A stretch of DNA of 64,000 bases from Bathymodiolus brooksi (GCA_963680875.1 OY804583.1:37383982-37447981), one strand, 5' to 3'; numbered from the stretch's first letter, positions 29,901-43,268 are shown. The notes: generated by a model not told the origin, from the letters alone. Numbers and translations are program-made.

Positions 29901-32900
29901 AGTTGTGAGGCTTATTTAACAGTTAAGGGGTCGTCATGATCATATGGTAGTTGGATTTACAACTATCTATCATCACTAAAGTTGTGAGGCTTATTTAACA
30001 GTTAAGGGGTCGTCATGATCATATGGTAGTTGGATTTACAATCATCTATCATCACTAAAGTTGTGAGGCTTATTTAACATTTAAGGGGCCATCATGATCA
30101 TATGGTAGTTGGATTTACAATCATCTATCATCACTAAAGTTGTGAGGCTTATTTAACAGTTAAGGGGCCGTCATGATCATATGGTAGTTGGATTTACAAC
30201 TATCTATCATCACTAAAGTTGTGAGGCTTATTTAACAGTTAAGGTACGTCATGATCATATGGTAGTTGGATTTACAACTATCTATCATCACTAAAGTTGT
30301 GAGACTTATTTAACAGTTAAGGTAACGTCATGATCATATGGTAGTTGGATTTACAACCTTCTATCATCACTAAAGTTGTGAGGCTTATTTAACAGTTAAG
30401 GGTTCGTCATGATCATATGGTAGTTGGATTTACAATCATCTATCATCACTAAAGTTGTGAGGCTTATTTAACAGTTATAGGGCCGTCATGATCATATGGT
30501 AGTTGGATTTACAACTATCTATCATCACTAAAGTTGTGAGGCTTATTTAACAGTTAAGGGGTCGTCATGATCATATGGTAGTTGGATTTACAATCATCTA
30601 TCATCACTAAAGTTGTGAGGCTTATTTAAGAGTTAAGGGGCCGTCATGATCATATGGTAGTTGGATTTACAACTATCTATCATCACTAAAGTTGTGAGGC
30701 TTATTTAAGAGTTAAGGGGTCGTCATGATCATATGGTAGTTGGATTTACAACTATCTATCATCACTAAAGTTGTGAGGCTTATTTAACAGTTAAGGGGTC
30801 GTCATGATCATATGGTAGTTGGATTTACAACTATCTATCATCACTAAAGTTGTGAGGCTTATTTAACAGTTAAGGGGTCGTCATGATCATATGGTAGTTG
30901 GATTTACAATCATCTATCATCACTAAAGTTGTGAGGCTTATTTAACATTTAAGGGGCCATCATGATCATATGGTAGTTGGATTTACAATCATCTATCATC
31001 ACTAAAGTTGTGAGGCTTATTTAACAGTTAAGGGGCCGTCATGATCATATGGTAGTTGGATTTACAACTATCTATCATCACTAAAGTTGTGAGGCTTATT
31101 TAACAGTTAAGGTACGTCATGATCATATGGTAGTTGGATTTACAACTATCTATCATCACTAAAGTTGTGAGACTTATTTAACAGTTAAGGTAACGTCATG
31201 ATCATATGGTAGTTGGATTTACAACCTTCTATCATCACTAAAGTTGTGAGGCTTATTTAACAGTTAAGGGTTCGTCATGATCATATGGTAGTTGGATTTA
31301 CAATCATCTATCATCACTAAAGTTGTGAGGCTTATTTAACAGTTATAGGGCCGTCATGATCATATGGTAGTTGGATTTACAACTATCTATCATCACTAAA
31401 GTTGTGAGGCTTATTTAACAGTTAAGGGGTCGTCATGATCATATGGTAGTTGGATTTACAATCATCTATCATCACTAAAGTTGTGAGGCTTATTTAACAG
31501 TAAAGGTACCGTCATGATCATATGGTAGTTGGATTTACAATCATCTATCATCACTAAAGTGGTGAGGCTTATTTAACAGTTAAGGGGCAGTCATGATCAT
31601 ATGGTATTTGGATTTACAACTATCTATCATCACTAAAGTTGTGAGGCTTATTTAACAGTTAAGGTACGTCATGATCATATGGTAGTTGGATTTACAATCA
31701 TCTATCATCACTAAAGTTGTGAGGTTTATTTAGCAGTTAAGGGGTCGTCATGATCATATAGTAGTTGGATTTACAATCATCTATCATCACTAAAGTTGTG
31801 AGGCTTATTTAACAGTTAAGGGGCCGTTATGATCATATGGTAGTTGGATTTACAATCATCTATCATCACTAAAGATGTGAGGCTTATTTAACAGTTAAGG
31901 GGCCGTCATGATCATATGGTGGTTGGATTTACAATCATCTATCATCACTAAAGTTGTGAGGCTTATTTAAGAGTTAAGGGGCCGTCATGATCATATGGTA
32001 GTTGGATTTACAGCTATCTATCATCACTAAAGTTGTGAGGCTTATTTAACAGTTAAGGGGCCGTCATGATCATATGGTAGTTGGATTTACAATCATCTAT
32101 CATCACTAAAGTTGTGAGGCTTATTTAACAGTTAAGGTACCGTCATGATCATATGGTAGTTGGATTTACAACTATCTATCATCACTAAAGTTGTGAGGCT
32201 TATTTAACAGTTAAGGGGCCGTCATGATCATATGGTAGTTGGATTTACAACTATCTATCATCACTAAAGTTGTTAGGCTTATTTAACAGTTAAGGAGCCG
32301 TCATGATCATATGGTAGTTGGATTTACAACTATCTATCATCACTAAAGTTGTGAAGCTTATTTAAGAGTTAAGGGGCCGTCATGATCATATGGTAGTTGG
32401 ATTTACAACTATCTATCATCATTAAAGTTAAAAAGCTTATTTAACAGTTAAGGGGTCGTCATGATCATATGGTAGTTGGATTTACAACTATCTATCATCA
32501 CTAAAGTTGTGAGGCTTATTTAACAGTTAAGGGCCGTCATGATCATATGGTAGTTGGGCTTACAACTATCTATCATCACTAAAGTTGTGAGGCTTATTTA
32601 ACAGTTAAGGGGACGTCATGATCATATGGTAGTTGGATTTACAACTATCTATCATCACTAAAGTTGTGAGGCTTATTTAACAGTTAAGGGGCCGTCATGA
32701 TCATATGGTAGTTGGATTTACAATCATCTATCATCACTAAAGTTGTGAGTCTTATTTAACAGTTAAGGTACGTCATGATTATATGGTAGTTGGATTTACA
32801 ACTATCTATCATCACTAAAGTTGTGAAGCTTATTTAACAGTTAAGGGGCCGTCATGATCATATGGTAGTTGGATTTAAAATCATCTATCATCACTAAAGT

Positions 32901-35900
32901 TGTGAGGCTTATTTAACAGTTAAGGGGCCGTCATGATCATATGGTAGTTGGATTTACAACTATCTATCATCACTAAAGTTGTGAGGCTTATTTAACAGTT
33001 AAGGGGTGTCATGATCATATGGTAGTTGGATTTACAATCATCTATCATCACTAAAGTTATGAGGCTTATTTAACAGTTAAGGGGCCGTCATGATCATATG
33101 GTAGTTGGATTTACAACTATCTATCATCACTAAAGTTGTGAAGCTTATTTAACAGTTAAAGGGTCGTCATGATCATATGGTAGTTGGATTTACAATCATC
33201 TATCATCACTAAAGTTGTGAGGCTTATTTAACAGTTACGGGGTCGTCATGATCATATGGTAGTTGGATTTACAATCATCTATCATCACTAAAGTTGTGAG
33301 GCTTATTTAACATTTAAGGGGCCGTCATGATCATATGGTAGTTGGATTTACAATCATCTATCATCACTAAAGTTGTAAGGCTTATTTAACAGTTAAGGGG
33401 CCGTCATGATTATATGGTAGTTGCATTTACAACTGTCTATCATCACTAAAGTTGTGAGGCTTATTTAACAGTTAAGGTACCGTCATGATCATATGGTAGT
33501 TGGATTTACAACTATCTATCATCACTAAAGTTGTGAGACTTATTTAACAGTTAAGGTAACGTCATGATCATATGGTAGTTGGATTTACAACCTTCTATCA
33601 TCACTAAAGTTGTGAGGCTTATTTAACAGTTAAGGTACCGTCATGATCATATGGTAGTTGGATTTACAACCTTCTATCATCACTAAAGTTGTGAGGCTTA
33701 TTTAACAGTTAAGGTACCGTCATGATCATATGGTAGTTGGATTTACAACTATCTATCATCACTAAAGTTGTGAGGCTTATTTAACAGTTAAGGGGCCGTC
33801 ATGATCATATGGTAGTTGGATTTACAACTATCTATCATCACTAAAGTTGTGAGGCTTATTTAACAGTTAAGGTACCGTCATGATCATATGGTAGTTGGAT
33901 TTACAATCATCTATCATCACTAAAGTTGTGAGGCTTATTTAACAGTTAAGGGGTCGTCATGATCATATGGTAGTTGGATTTACAACTATCTATCATCACT
34001 AAAGTTGAAAAGCTTATTTAACAGTTAAGGGGTCGTCATGATCATATGGTAGTTGGATTTACAACTATCTATCATCACTAAAGTTGTGAAGCTTATTTAA
34101 GAGTTAAGGGGCCGTCATGATCATATGGTAGTTGGATTTACAACTATCTATCATCACTAAAGTTGTGAGGCTTATTTAACAGTTAAGGGGCGTCATGATC
34201 ATATGGTAGTTGGATTTACAATCATCTATCATCACTAAAGTTATGAGGCTTATTTAACAGTTAAGGGGCCGTCATGATCATATGGTAGTTGGATTTACAA
34301 CTATCTATCATCACTAAAGTTGTGAAGCTTATTTAACAGTTAAAGGGTCGTCATGATCATATGGTAGTTGGATTTACAATCATCTATCATCACTAAAGTT
34401 GTGAGGCTTATTTAACAGTTACGGGGTCGTCATGATCATATGGTAGTTGGATTTACAATCATCTATCATCACTAAAGTTGTGAGGCTTATTTAACATTTA
34501 AGGGGCCGTCATGATCATATGGTAGTTGGATTTACAATCATCTATCATCACTAAAGTTGTAAGGCTTATTTAACAGTTAAGGGGCCGTCATGATCATATG
34601 GTAGTTGCATTTACAACTGTCTATCATCACTAAAGTTGTGAGGCTTATTTAACAGTTAAGGTACCGTCATGATCATATGGTAGTTGGATTTACAACTATC
34701 TATCATCACTAAAGTTGTGAGACTTATTTAACAGTTAAGGTAACGTCATGATCATATGGTAGTTGGATTTACAACCTTCTATCATCACTAAAGTTGTGAG
34801 GCTTATTTAACAGTTAAGGTACCGTCATGATCATATGGTAGTTGGATTTACAACCTTCTATCATCACTAAAGTTGTGAGGCTTATTTAACAGTTAAGGTA
34901 CCGTCATGATCATATGGTAGTTGGATTTACAACTATCTATCATCACTAAAGTTGTGAGGCTTATTTAACAGTTAAGGGGCCGTCATGATCATATGGTAGT
35001 TGGATTTACAACTATCTATCATCACTAAAGTTGTGAGGCTTATTTAACAGTTAAGGTATCGTCATGATCATATGGTAGTTGGATTTACAATCATCTATCA
35101 TCACTAAAGTTGTGAGGCTTATTTAACAGTTAAGGGGTCGTCATGATCATATGGTAGTTGGATTTACAACTATCTATCATCACTAAAGTTGAAAAGCTTA
35201 TTTAACAGTTAAGGGGTCGTCATGATCATATGGTAGTTGGATTTACAACTATCTATCATCACTAAAGTTGTGAAGCTTATTTAAGAGTTAAGGGGCCGTC
35301 ATGATCATATGGTAGTTGGATTTACAACTATCTATCATCATTAAAGTTGAAAAGCTTATTTAACAGTTAAGGGGTCGTCATGATCATATGGTAGTTGGAT
35401 TTACAACTATCTATGATCACTAAAGTTGTGAGGCTTATTTAACAGTTAAGGGGCCGTCATGATCATATGGTAGTTGGATTTACAACTATCTATCATCACT
35501 AAAGTTGTGCAGCTTATTTAACAGTTAAGGTACCGTCATGATCATATGGTAGTTGGATTTACAACTATCTATCATCACTAAAGTTGTGAGGCTTATTTAA
35601 CAGTTAGGGGGCCGTCATGATCATATGGTAGTTGGATTTACAACTATCTATCATCACTAAAGTTGTGAGGCTTATTTAACAGTTAAGGGGCGTCATGATC
35701 ATATGGTAGTTGGGTTTACAACTATCTATCATCACTAAAGTTGTGAGGCTTATTTAACAGTTAAGGGGACGTCATGATCATATGGTAGTTGGATTTACAA
35801 CTATACTATCATCACTAAAGTTGTGAGGCTTATTTAACAGTTAAGGGGCCGTCATGATCATATGGTAGTTGGATTTACAACTATCTATAATCACTAAAGT

Positions 35901-37585
35901 TGTGAGGCTTATTTAACAGTTAAGGGGCCGTCATGATCATATTGTAGTTGGATTTACAATCATCTATCATCACTAAAGTTGTGAGGCTTATTTAACAGTT
36001 AAGGTACGTCATGATTATATGGTAGTTGGATTTACAACTATCTATCATCACTAAAGTTGTGAAGCTTATTTAACAGTTAAGGGGCCGTCATGATCATATG
36101 GTAGTTGGATTTAAAATCATCTATCATCACTAAAGTTGTGAGGCTTATTTAACAGTTAAGGGGCCGTCATGATCATATGGTAGTTGGATTTACAACTATC
36201 TATCATCACTAAAGTTGTGAGGCTTATTTAACAGTTAAGGGGTCGTCATGATCATATGGTAGTTGGATTTACAATCATCTATCATCACTAAAGTTGTGAG
36301 GCTTATTTAACAGTTAAGGGGCCGTCATGATCATATGGTAGTAGGATTTACAATCATCTATCATCACTAAAGTTATGAGGCTTATTTAACAGTTAAGGGG
36401 CCGTCATGATCATATGGTAGTTGGATTTACAACTATCTATCATCACTAAAGTTGTGAAGCTTATTTAACAGTTAAGGGGTCGTCATGATCATATGGTAGT
36501 TGGATTTACAACTATCTATCATCACTAAAGTTGTGAGGCTTGTTTAACAGTTAAGGGGTCGTCATGATCATATGGTAGTTGGATTTACAATCATCTATCA
36601 TCACTAAAGTTGTGAGGCTTATTTAACATTTAAGGGGCCGTCATGATCATATGGTAGTTGGATTTACAATCATCTATCATCACTAAAGTTGTGAGGCTTA
36701 TTTAACAGTTAAGGTAACGTCATGATCATATGGTAGTTGGATTTACAACCTTCTATCATCACTAAAGTTGTGAGGCTTATTTAACAGTTAAGGTACGTCA
36801 TGATCATATGGTAGTTGGATTTACAACCTTCTATCATCCATAAAGTTGGGAGGCTTATTTAACAGTTAAGGTACCGTCATGATCATATGGTAGTTGGATT
36901 TACAACTATCTATCATCACTAAAGTTGTGAGGCTTATTTAACAGTTAAGGGGCCGTCATGATCATATGGTAGTTGGATTTACAATCATCTATCATCACTA
37001 AAGTTGTGAGGCTTATTTAACAGTTAAGGGATCGTCATGATCATATGGTAGTTGGATTTACAACTATCTATCATCACTAAAGTTGTGAAGCTTATTTAAC
37101 AGTTAAGGTAACGTCATGATCATATGGTAGTTGGATTTATAATCATCTATCATCACTAAAGTTGTGAGGCTTATTTAACAGTTAAGGGGTCGTCATGATC
37201 ATATGGTAGTTGGATTTACAACTATCTATCATCACTAAAGTTGTGAAGCTTATTTAACAGTTAAGGGGCCGTCATGATCATATGGTAGTTGGATTTACAA
37301 TCATCTATCATCACTAAAGTTGTGAAGCTTATTTAACAGTTAAGGGGCCGTCATGATCATATGGCAGTTGGATTTACAACTATCTATCATCACTAAAGTT
37401 GTGAGGCTTATTTAACAGTTAAGGGCCGTCATGATCATATGGTAGTTGGATTTACAATCATCTATCATCACTAAAGTTGTGAGGCTTATTTAACAGTTAA
37501 GGGGCCGTCATGATCATATGGTAGTTGGATTTACAACTATCTATCATCACTAAAGTTGTGAGGCTTATTTAACAGTTAAGGTACC
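26981..37585 (+). repeat. 79-bp satellite array, about 134 monomers, SINE-derived
   Basis: The monomer is TTGTGAGGCTTATTTAACAG, TTAAGGGGCCGTCATGATCA, TATGGTAGTTGGATTTACAA, CTATCTATCATCACTAAAG. About 60 bp of it matches the tRNA-like head of SINE family 1 (compare 4164-4250), with a short deletion and without the B box; the rest (GCTTATTTAACAGTTAA) is new. Monomer variants (GGGGCC, GGGGTC, GGTACC; CTATC or TCATC) recur in blocks, indicating higher-order duplications: 5 monomers near 28415/28810, 11 near 30321/31189, 15 near 33421/34605, about 41 near 32768/36003. TAGTTG-GATTTA-CAACTA in each monomer can form a hairpin. No coding content. Confidence 0.97.
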
Positions 37586-38065
37586 GATTTAACATTATGT
37601 GATAAAGTTCGTCAGTGACACTTGCGGCATGTCGGTGATTTACTCCATAGGTTGCTATTATGACTGTACATGGAAAAAAACAATTGGCACAATACATATA
37701 TACCTTTTGAACAGGACCATAAAATAGATATTGGCTCCGACAGTGGTTTTGGACAAGTTTTTAAAAACATTTTCCCCATGTAGGGTCTTATGTTAAACTT
37801 TGACTTCTGACAGACCAAATCTGCATAACACACAAAAAAACCTTTTTAAGGCCTCATAAAAGTTTGCTTGTGTTTAATCAAGATTGTACTTTCTCAGTAA
37901 AAGGTTTTTTATTCATTCTCTCATTAGGTCTGTCACATGTTAAGATACATCTCTCATTGGCAGCCATTTTTTTTTTGGTAGAGGATAAATTAAAGTTTAT
38001 AAAAAGAACATTGCATTATCCAGGAACTATTTTATGGAAGACATTACCTTCAAACTTGAAGCAGT
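37586..38065. other. Spacer between satellite and SINE fragment
   Basis: It begins with a continuation of the SINE body (AACATTATGTGATAAAGTTC, GTCAGTGACACTTGCGGCAT). The rest is non-coding, with TATGACTGTACATGG and TGGCTCCGACAGTGGTTTTG. No exon was seen. Confidence 0.55.
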
Positions 38066-38271
38066 GTCATGATCATATAGTAGTTGGATTTACAACTAAA
38101 TATGTACATTATATATATATATAGTACATATGCAATCAGTGCCCATCACCACTAAAGTTGTGAATTTGAATCTCGCTCATGGCAGGGTGTACTTGATACA
38201 ACATTAATTTATGTGATAGTTTGTGAGTGACTTGCGACAGGTCGGTGGTTTCCTGCGGGTATTTCGGTTTC
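38066..38271 (+). repeat. SINE family 1 fragment leading into the 28-bp array
   Basis: It has GTCATGATCATATAGTAGTT, a (TA)n interruption, GCAATCAGTGCCCATCACCA, the B box GAATTTGAATCTCGCTC and GACTTGCGACAGGTCGGTGG. It stops at TTTCGGTTTCCT, where the minisatellite begins. The array is therefore bounded by a plus-strand SINE on the left and a minus-strand SINE head on the right. Confidence 0.85.
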
Positions 38272-40735
38272 CTGTAGAAGGTAGAGGAAACCAGAGTACC
38301 TGTAGAAGGTAGAGGAAACCAGAGTACCTGTAGAAGGTAGAGGAAACCAGAGTACCTGTAGAAGGTAGAGGAAACGGGAGTACCTGTAGAAGGTAGAGGA
38401 AACCAGAGTATCTATAGAAAGTAGAGGAAACCAGAGTACCTGTAGAAGGTAGAGGAAACAGGAGTACCTGTAGAAGGTAGAAGAAACCAGAGTACCTGTA
38501 GAAGGTAGAGGAAATGGGAGTACCTGTAGAAAGTAGAGGAAACCAGAGTACATGTAGAAGGTAGAGGAAACCAGAGTACCTGTAGAAGGTAGAGGAAACC
38601 AGAGTACCTGTAGAAGGTAGAGGAAACGGGAGTACCTGTAGAAGGTAAAAGAAACCAGAGTACCCGTAGAAGGTAGAGGAAACGGGAGTACCTGTAGAAG
38701 GTAGAAGAAACCAGAGTACCTGTAGAAGGTAGAGGAAACGGGAGTACCTGTAGAAGGTAAAAGAAACCAGAGTACCCGTAGAAGGTAGAGGAAACGGGAG
38801 TACCTGTAGAAAGTAGAGGAAACCAGAGTACATGTAGAAGGTAGAGGAAACCAGAGTACCTGTAGAAGGTAGAGGAAACCAGAGTACCTGTAGAAGGTAG
38901 AGGAAACGGGAGTACCTGTAGAAGGTAGAAGAAACCAGAGTACCTGTAGAAGGTAGAGGAAACGGGAGTACCTGTAGAAGGTAGAAGAAACCAGAGTACC
39001 TGTAGAAGGTAGAGGAAACAGGAGTACCTGTAGAAGGTAGAGGAAACAGGAGTACCTGTAGAAGGTAGAGGAAACCAGAGTACCTGTAGAATGTAGAGGA
39101 AACCAGAGTACCTGTAGAAGGTAGAGGAAACCAGAGTACCTGTAGAAGGTAGAGAAAACGGGAGTACCTGTAGAAGGTAGAGGAAACCAGAGTACCTGTA
39201 GAAGGTAGAGGAAACCAGAGTACCTGTAGAAGGTAGAGGAAACGGGAGTACCTGTAGAAGGTAGAGGAAACCAGAGTATCTGTAAAAGTGTAGAGGAAAC
39301 CAGAGTACCTGTGGAAGGTAGAGGAAACAGGAGTACCTGTAGGAGGTGGAGGAAACGGGAGTACCTGTAGAATGTAGAGGAAACCAGAGTACCTGTAGAA
39401 GGTAGAGGAAACCAGAGTACCTGTAGAAGGTAGAGGAAACGGGAGTACCTGTAGAAAGTAGAGGAAACCAGAGTACATGTAGAAGGTAGAGGAAACCAGA
39501 GTACCTGTAGAAGGTAGAGGAAACCAGAGTACCTGTAGAAGGTAGAGGAAACGGGAGTACCTGTAGAAGGTAAAAGAAACCAGAGTACCTGTAGAAGGTA
39601 GAGGAAACGGGAGTACCTGTAGAAGGTAGAAGAAACCAGAGTACCTGTAGAAGGTAGAGGAAACAGGAGTACCTGTAGAAGGTAGAGGAAACGGGAGCAC
39701 CTGTAGAAGGTAGAGGAAAACAGAGTACCTGTAGAATGTAGAGGAAACCAGAGTACCTGTAGAAGGTAGAGGAAACCAGAGTACCTGTAGAAGGTAGAGA
39801 AAACGGGAGTACCTGTAGAAGGTAGAGGAAACCAGAGTACCTGTAGAAGGTAGAGGAAACCAGAGTACCTGTAGAAGGTAGAGGAAACGGGAGTACCTGT
39901 AGAAGGTAGAGGAAACCAGAGTATCTGTAGAAGTGTAGAGGAAACCAGAGTACCTGTAGAAGGTAGAGGAAACAGGAGTACCTGTAGGAGGTGGAGGAAA
40001 CGGGAGTACCTGTAGAATGTAGAGGAAACCAGAGTACCTGTAGAAGGTAGAGGAAACCAGAGTACCTGTAGAAGGTAGAGAAAACCAGAGTACCTGTAGA
40101 AGGTAGAGGAAACCAGAGTATCTGTAGAAGGTAGAGGAAACGGGAGTACCTGTAGAAGGTAGAGGAAACCAGAGTACCTGTAGAATGTAGAGGAAACGGG
40201 AGTACCTGTAGAAGGTAGAGGAAACCAGAGTACCTGTAGAAGGTAGAGGAAACCAGAGTACCTGTAGAAGGTAGAGGAAACAGGAGTACCTGTAGAAGGT
40301 AGAGGAAACCAGAGTACATGCAGAAGGTAGAGGAAACAGGAGTACCTGTAGAAAGTAGAGGAAACCAGAGTACCTGTAGAAGGTAGAGGAAACGGCAGTA
40401 CCTGTAGAAGGTAGGGGAAACCAGAGTACCTGTAGAAGGCAGAGGAAACGGGAGTACCTGTAGAAGGTAGGGGAAACCAGAGTACATGTAGAAGGTAGAG
40501 GAAACCAGAGTACCTGTAGAAGGTAGAGGAAACCAGAGTACCTGTAGAATGTAGAGGAAACCAGAGTACCTGTAGAAGGTAGAGGAAACGGGAGTACCTG
40601 TAGAAAATAGAGGAAACCAGAGTACCTGTAGAAGGTAGAGAAAACGGGAGTACCTGTAGAAGGTAGAGGAAACGGGAGTACTTGTAGAAGGTAGAGGAGA
40701 CCAGAGTAAATGTAGAAGTGTAGAGGAAACCGGAG
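38272..40735. repeat. 28-bp minisatellite, copy 2, about 88 units
   Basis: The unit and variants are the same as at 1-1165. A period of 28 is not a multiple of three, so all three minus-strand frames are open over long stretches (up to 855 codons) and encode the same 28-residue repeat. The 3' border (GTGTAGAGGAAACCGGAGTA, CCCGGTGAAAACC) is identical in both copies, while internal variant order differs. Confidence 0.97.
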
Positions 40736-40835
40736 TACCCGGTGAAAACCACAGAGCTACCAGCAGTCACTGACAAACATTAGGTAGTTGTAAATCCAAC
40801 TACCATACGATCACGACAACACCTCTGATATTATG
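40736..40835 (-). repeat. SINE family 1 head, right border of array
   Basis: GTCACTGACAAACATTAGGT, AGTTGTAAATCCAACTACCA and TACGATCACGACAACACC. It matches 1166-1250. Confidence 0.8.
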
Positions 40836-41047
40836 TAAAGACGTTGGGTTTTTTTTCAATTCATTTTAAAAAGATCAAGATTAAATCATATTACTGTTAA
40901 ATGTTATTAATGTAAAAAGTTTGACTGGAAAAATATGAAGCCAATTTACATTAGGTAAACAATTATGAAATTGTGAAAACAAACATTCTTATCACAATTG
41001 TATTGGCTATTGAGAAATTCTAAAAAGTATATTATTATTTTTTTAAG

Positions 41048-41199
41048 GATTTTAAAGTACACACAACAGAAGAATTTATAGAACATTGTCAGGATGGAGC
41101 TTTATCTATAGAAGTTTGGGGTCACAAAAGTCAAGGTTTTAACCTCAGTGATAGAACTGTTGATAATGTGAATGTTAGGTCAAGGTCATTGTCAGAGAG
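41048..41199 (+). CDS. KIF13: KIF13-like kinesin stalk exon A (copy 2)
   Basis: This exon is identical in sequence to 1474-1625, with the same TTTTTTAAG acceptor and GAGAG|GTATGT donor. It is the first KIF13 exon of the second set. No motor-domain exon lies between the upstream CAP-Gly end (about 19447) and this exon, so this set has no visible 5' half of its own. Confidence 0.88.
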
Positions 41200-42531
41200 G
41201 TATGTATGTAGATCAGATTCAAAACAAAAATAATTGTGATGAATGGTTTGTTTGTTTGTTTGAAAAAGGATAAAAACAAATTCCGATTTCAATTATTTAT
41301 GCAAAATGAAAAAATGATGTGTGTTTAAATATTGTGTAAACTATGAACTTATGTAAAATACACCCCTCTTTTGACACAATAGAACTTTCATGCATTCTCA
41401 GTTTGATTCTAAAATTATGAGTTTAATAGGAGTTATTTCCCTTTGATGGGCAACACGATGAGCAATGGGAAGGACACAGAATTTTAGAATGATTTTCTTA
41501 AAATTTGTAGATATTTTACACCTTGTAAAATATTATAGGAAATAGAAAATTCTAAAGGGTTTTTTTTGTGACAACATTAAAATTTTCATTCAATTTTGCA
41601 CACAGTGGGACCTTTTGCCCACCTTAAAGGGAAATAAATCATATAAAAACTTGTAAAAATGTATAGTTGGAAATGTGTAAATGGTCTATATATATGGTAA
41701 CTAGAGATGGCACAGCATTAAGGTGTAAGAGCAAAGAGTGGTTGGTTTGTAATCAGGATAATGTGTCAGAATGGAGTGACATGTCTACTCTCTGATTGTT
41801 GTTTTAGTAAGCTAGCTTTAAGAAAATCCAACTAATCACTTTGGCCTAGTGCAAAGTGGACATCATCATCTCGTGGAAAATAACATGTTCTCGTCATCAT
41901 ATAGATGACAAAATTACTCACTAAGCGTCAAACATTTGCTCATTCACATAAAAGCTTATGATTTAAATTCTGTAGATTAATTATTTTCATCAGGGTGTAC
42001 TTGATACAACATTATGTGATAAAGTTTGTCAGTGACTTGCAACAGGTCTGTGGTTTTCTCCGGATAGTCTGGTTTCCTCCACCAATAAAACTGTCCGCCA
42101 CGATATAACTGAAATATTGTTGAAAGTGATGTTAAACACCATAACCCTAACCCTTTTTATCGGTACTAGTTTTCTGTGGATTAATGGATAAAAAGAGGTA
42201 CTTCGAGTGTACTACATTTCATGATTTTTGTAGTTATCTAAGAAATTCACGAAAATTAGAATCCAACGAATATATAGGAATTCACTAGAGATTCAAAGTT
42301 GACAGATTCTCATTTCATTAAATCTTTTATTGAGTGAATGAGTGAGTGATTGTTGTTTAATGCCAATTCAGTAATATTTAAGCTATATCATGGCGAGAAC
42401 AAGTTAATTTTCAATGAGATGATGATGAGGTCCGCTTTGTTCTAGACCAACACACTGATAAATTTAAAGTGTTTGTTGAAATACAAGAACTAAATAGATT
42501 TTCATTGAATTATTACTTTTCATTGTGACAG
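41200..42531. other. KIF13 intron (copy 2)
   Basis: Same content as 1626-2968: headless SINE family 2 (about 41703-41945), SINE family 1 body (about 41993-42151), SINE family 2 tail on the minus strand (about 42330-42465) and the 26-bp pre-copy of exon B (about 42470-42495). Confidence 0.75.
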
Positions 42532-42664
42532 ATGGCAAGAGGTTATGAGAAAAATTGAAATGTTTGTTGAAATACAAGAACTAAATCATCAAGGAGACTA
42601 TGTTCCTGTAGAGATTCAGCCACGACCAGATGTTCCTTCAGCGGGCGTGTTTCAGTTGCAACAG
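42532..42664 (+). CDS. KIF13: KIF13-like kinesin stalk exon B (copy 2)
   Basis: Same exon as 2969-3101, with acceptor CATTGTGACAG and donor CAACAG|GTAAAT. It encodes WQEVMRKIEMFVEIQEL, NHQGDYVPVEIQPRPDVPS and AGVFQLQQ. Pro replaces one Gln of copy 1. It joins in frame to both neighbours. Confidence 0.9.
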
Positions 42665-42696
42665 GTAAATATTTGTATGGCTTACGAAACCGCATT

Positions 42697-43268
42697 GGTT
42701 GTGTAATGGTTAGCGTACTCACCTCCAGTATGGTAGATTTGGTTGTGTAATGGTTAGCGTACTCACCTCCAGTATGGTAGATTTGGTTGTGTAATGGTTA
42801 GCGTACTCACCTCCAGTATGGTAGATTTGGTTGTGTAATGGTTAGGGTACTCACCTCCAGTATGGTAGATTTGGTTGTGTAATGGTTAGCGTACTCACCT
42901 CCAGTATGGTAGATTTGGTTGTGTAATGGTTAGCGTACTCACCTCTAGTATGGTAGATTTGGTTGTGTAATGGTTAGCGTACTCACCTCCAGTATGGTAG
43001 ATTTGGTTGTGTAATGGTTAGCGTACTCACCTCCAGTATGGTAGATTTGGTTGTGTAATGGTTAGCGTACTCACCTCCAGTATGGTAGATTTGGTTGTGT
43101 AATGGTTAGCGTACTCACCTCCAGTATGGTAGATTTGGTTGTGTAATGGTTAGCGTACTCACCTCCAGTATGGTAGATTTGGTTGTGTAATGGTTAGCGT
43201 ACTCACCTCCAGTATGATAAATTTGGTTGTGTAATGGTTAGCGTACTCACCTCCAGTATGGTAAATTT
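42697..43268 (+). repeat. 44-bp array from a SINE tRNA-like head, 13 units
   Basis: Thirteen units of GGTTGTGTAATGGTTAGCGT, ACTCACCTCCAGTATGGTAG and ATTT, nearly identical. Copy 1 has one unit only (about 3134-3177). The unit spans the A-box-like part of the composite SINE head. Near-identity of units and absence from copy 1 show very recent growth. Confidence 0.97.

Noticed and set aside
37864..38124. 86-codon plus-strand frame in the spacer after the satellite
   Set aside because: It has no motif, ends in a (TA)n tract and SINE sequence, and shows no splice signals consistent with a gene.
38204..40776. Very long minus-strand open frames (498, 691 and 855 codons)
   Set aside because: They arise from the 28-bp array: the period is not a multiple of three and no frame has a stop, so all three frames encode the same 28-residue repeat. 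Variation between units shows no codon bias.
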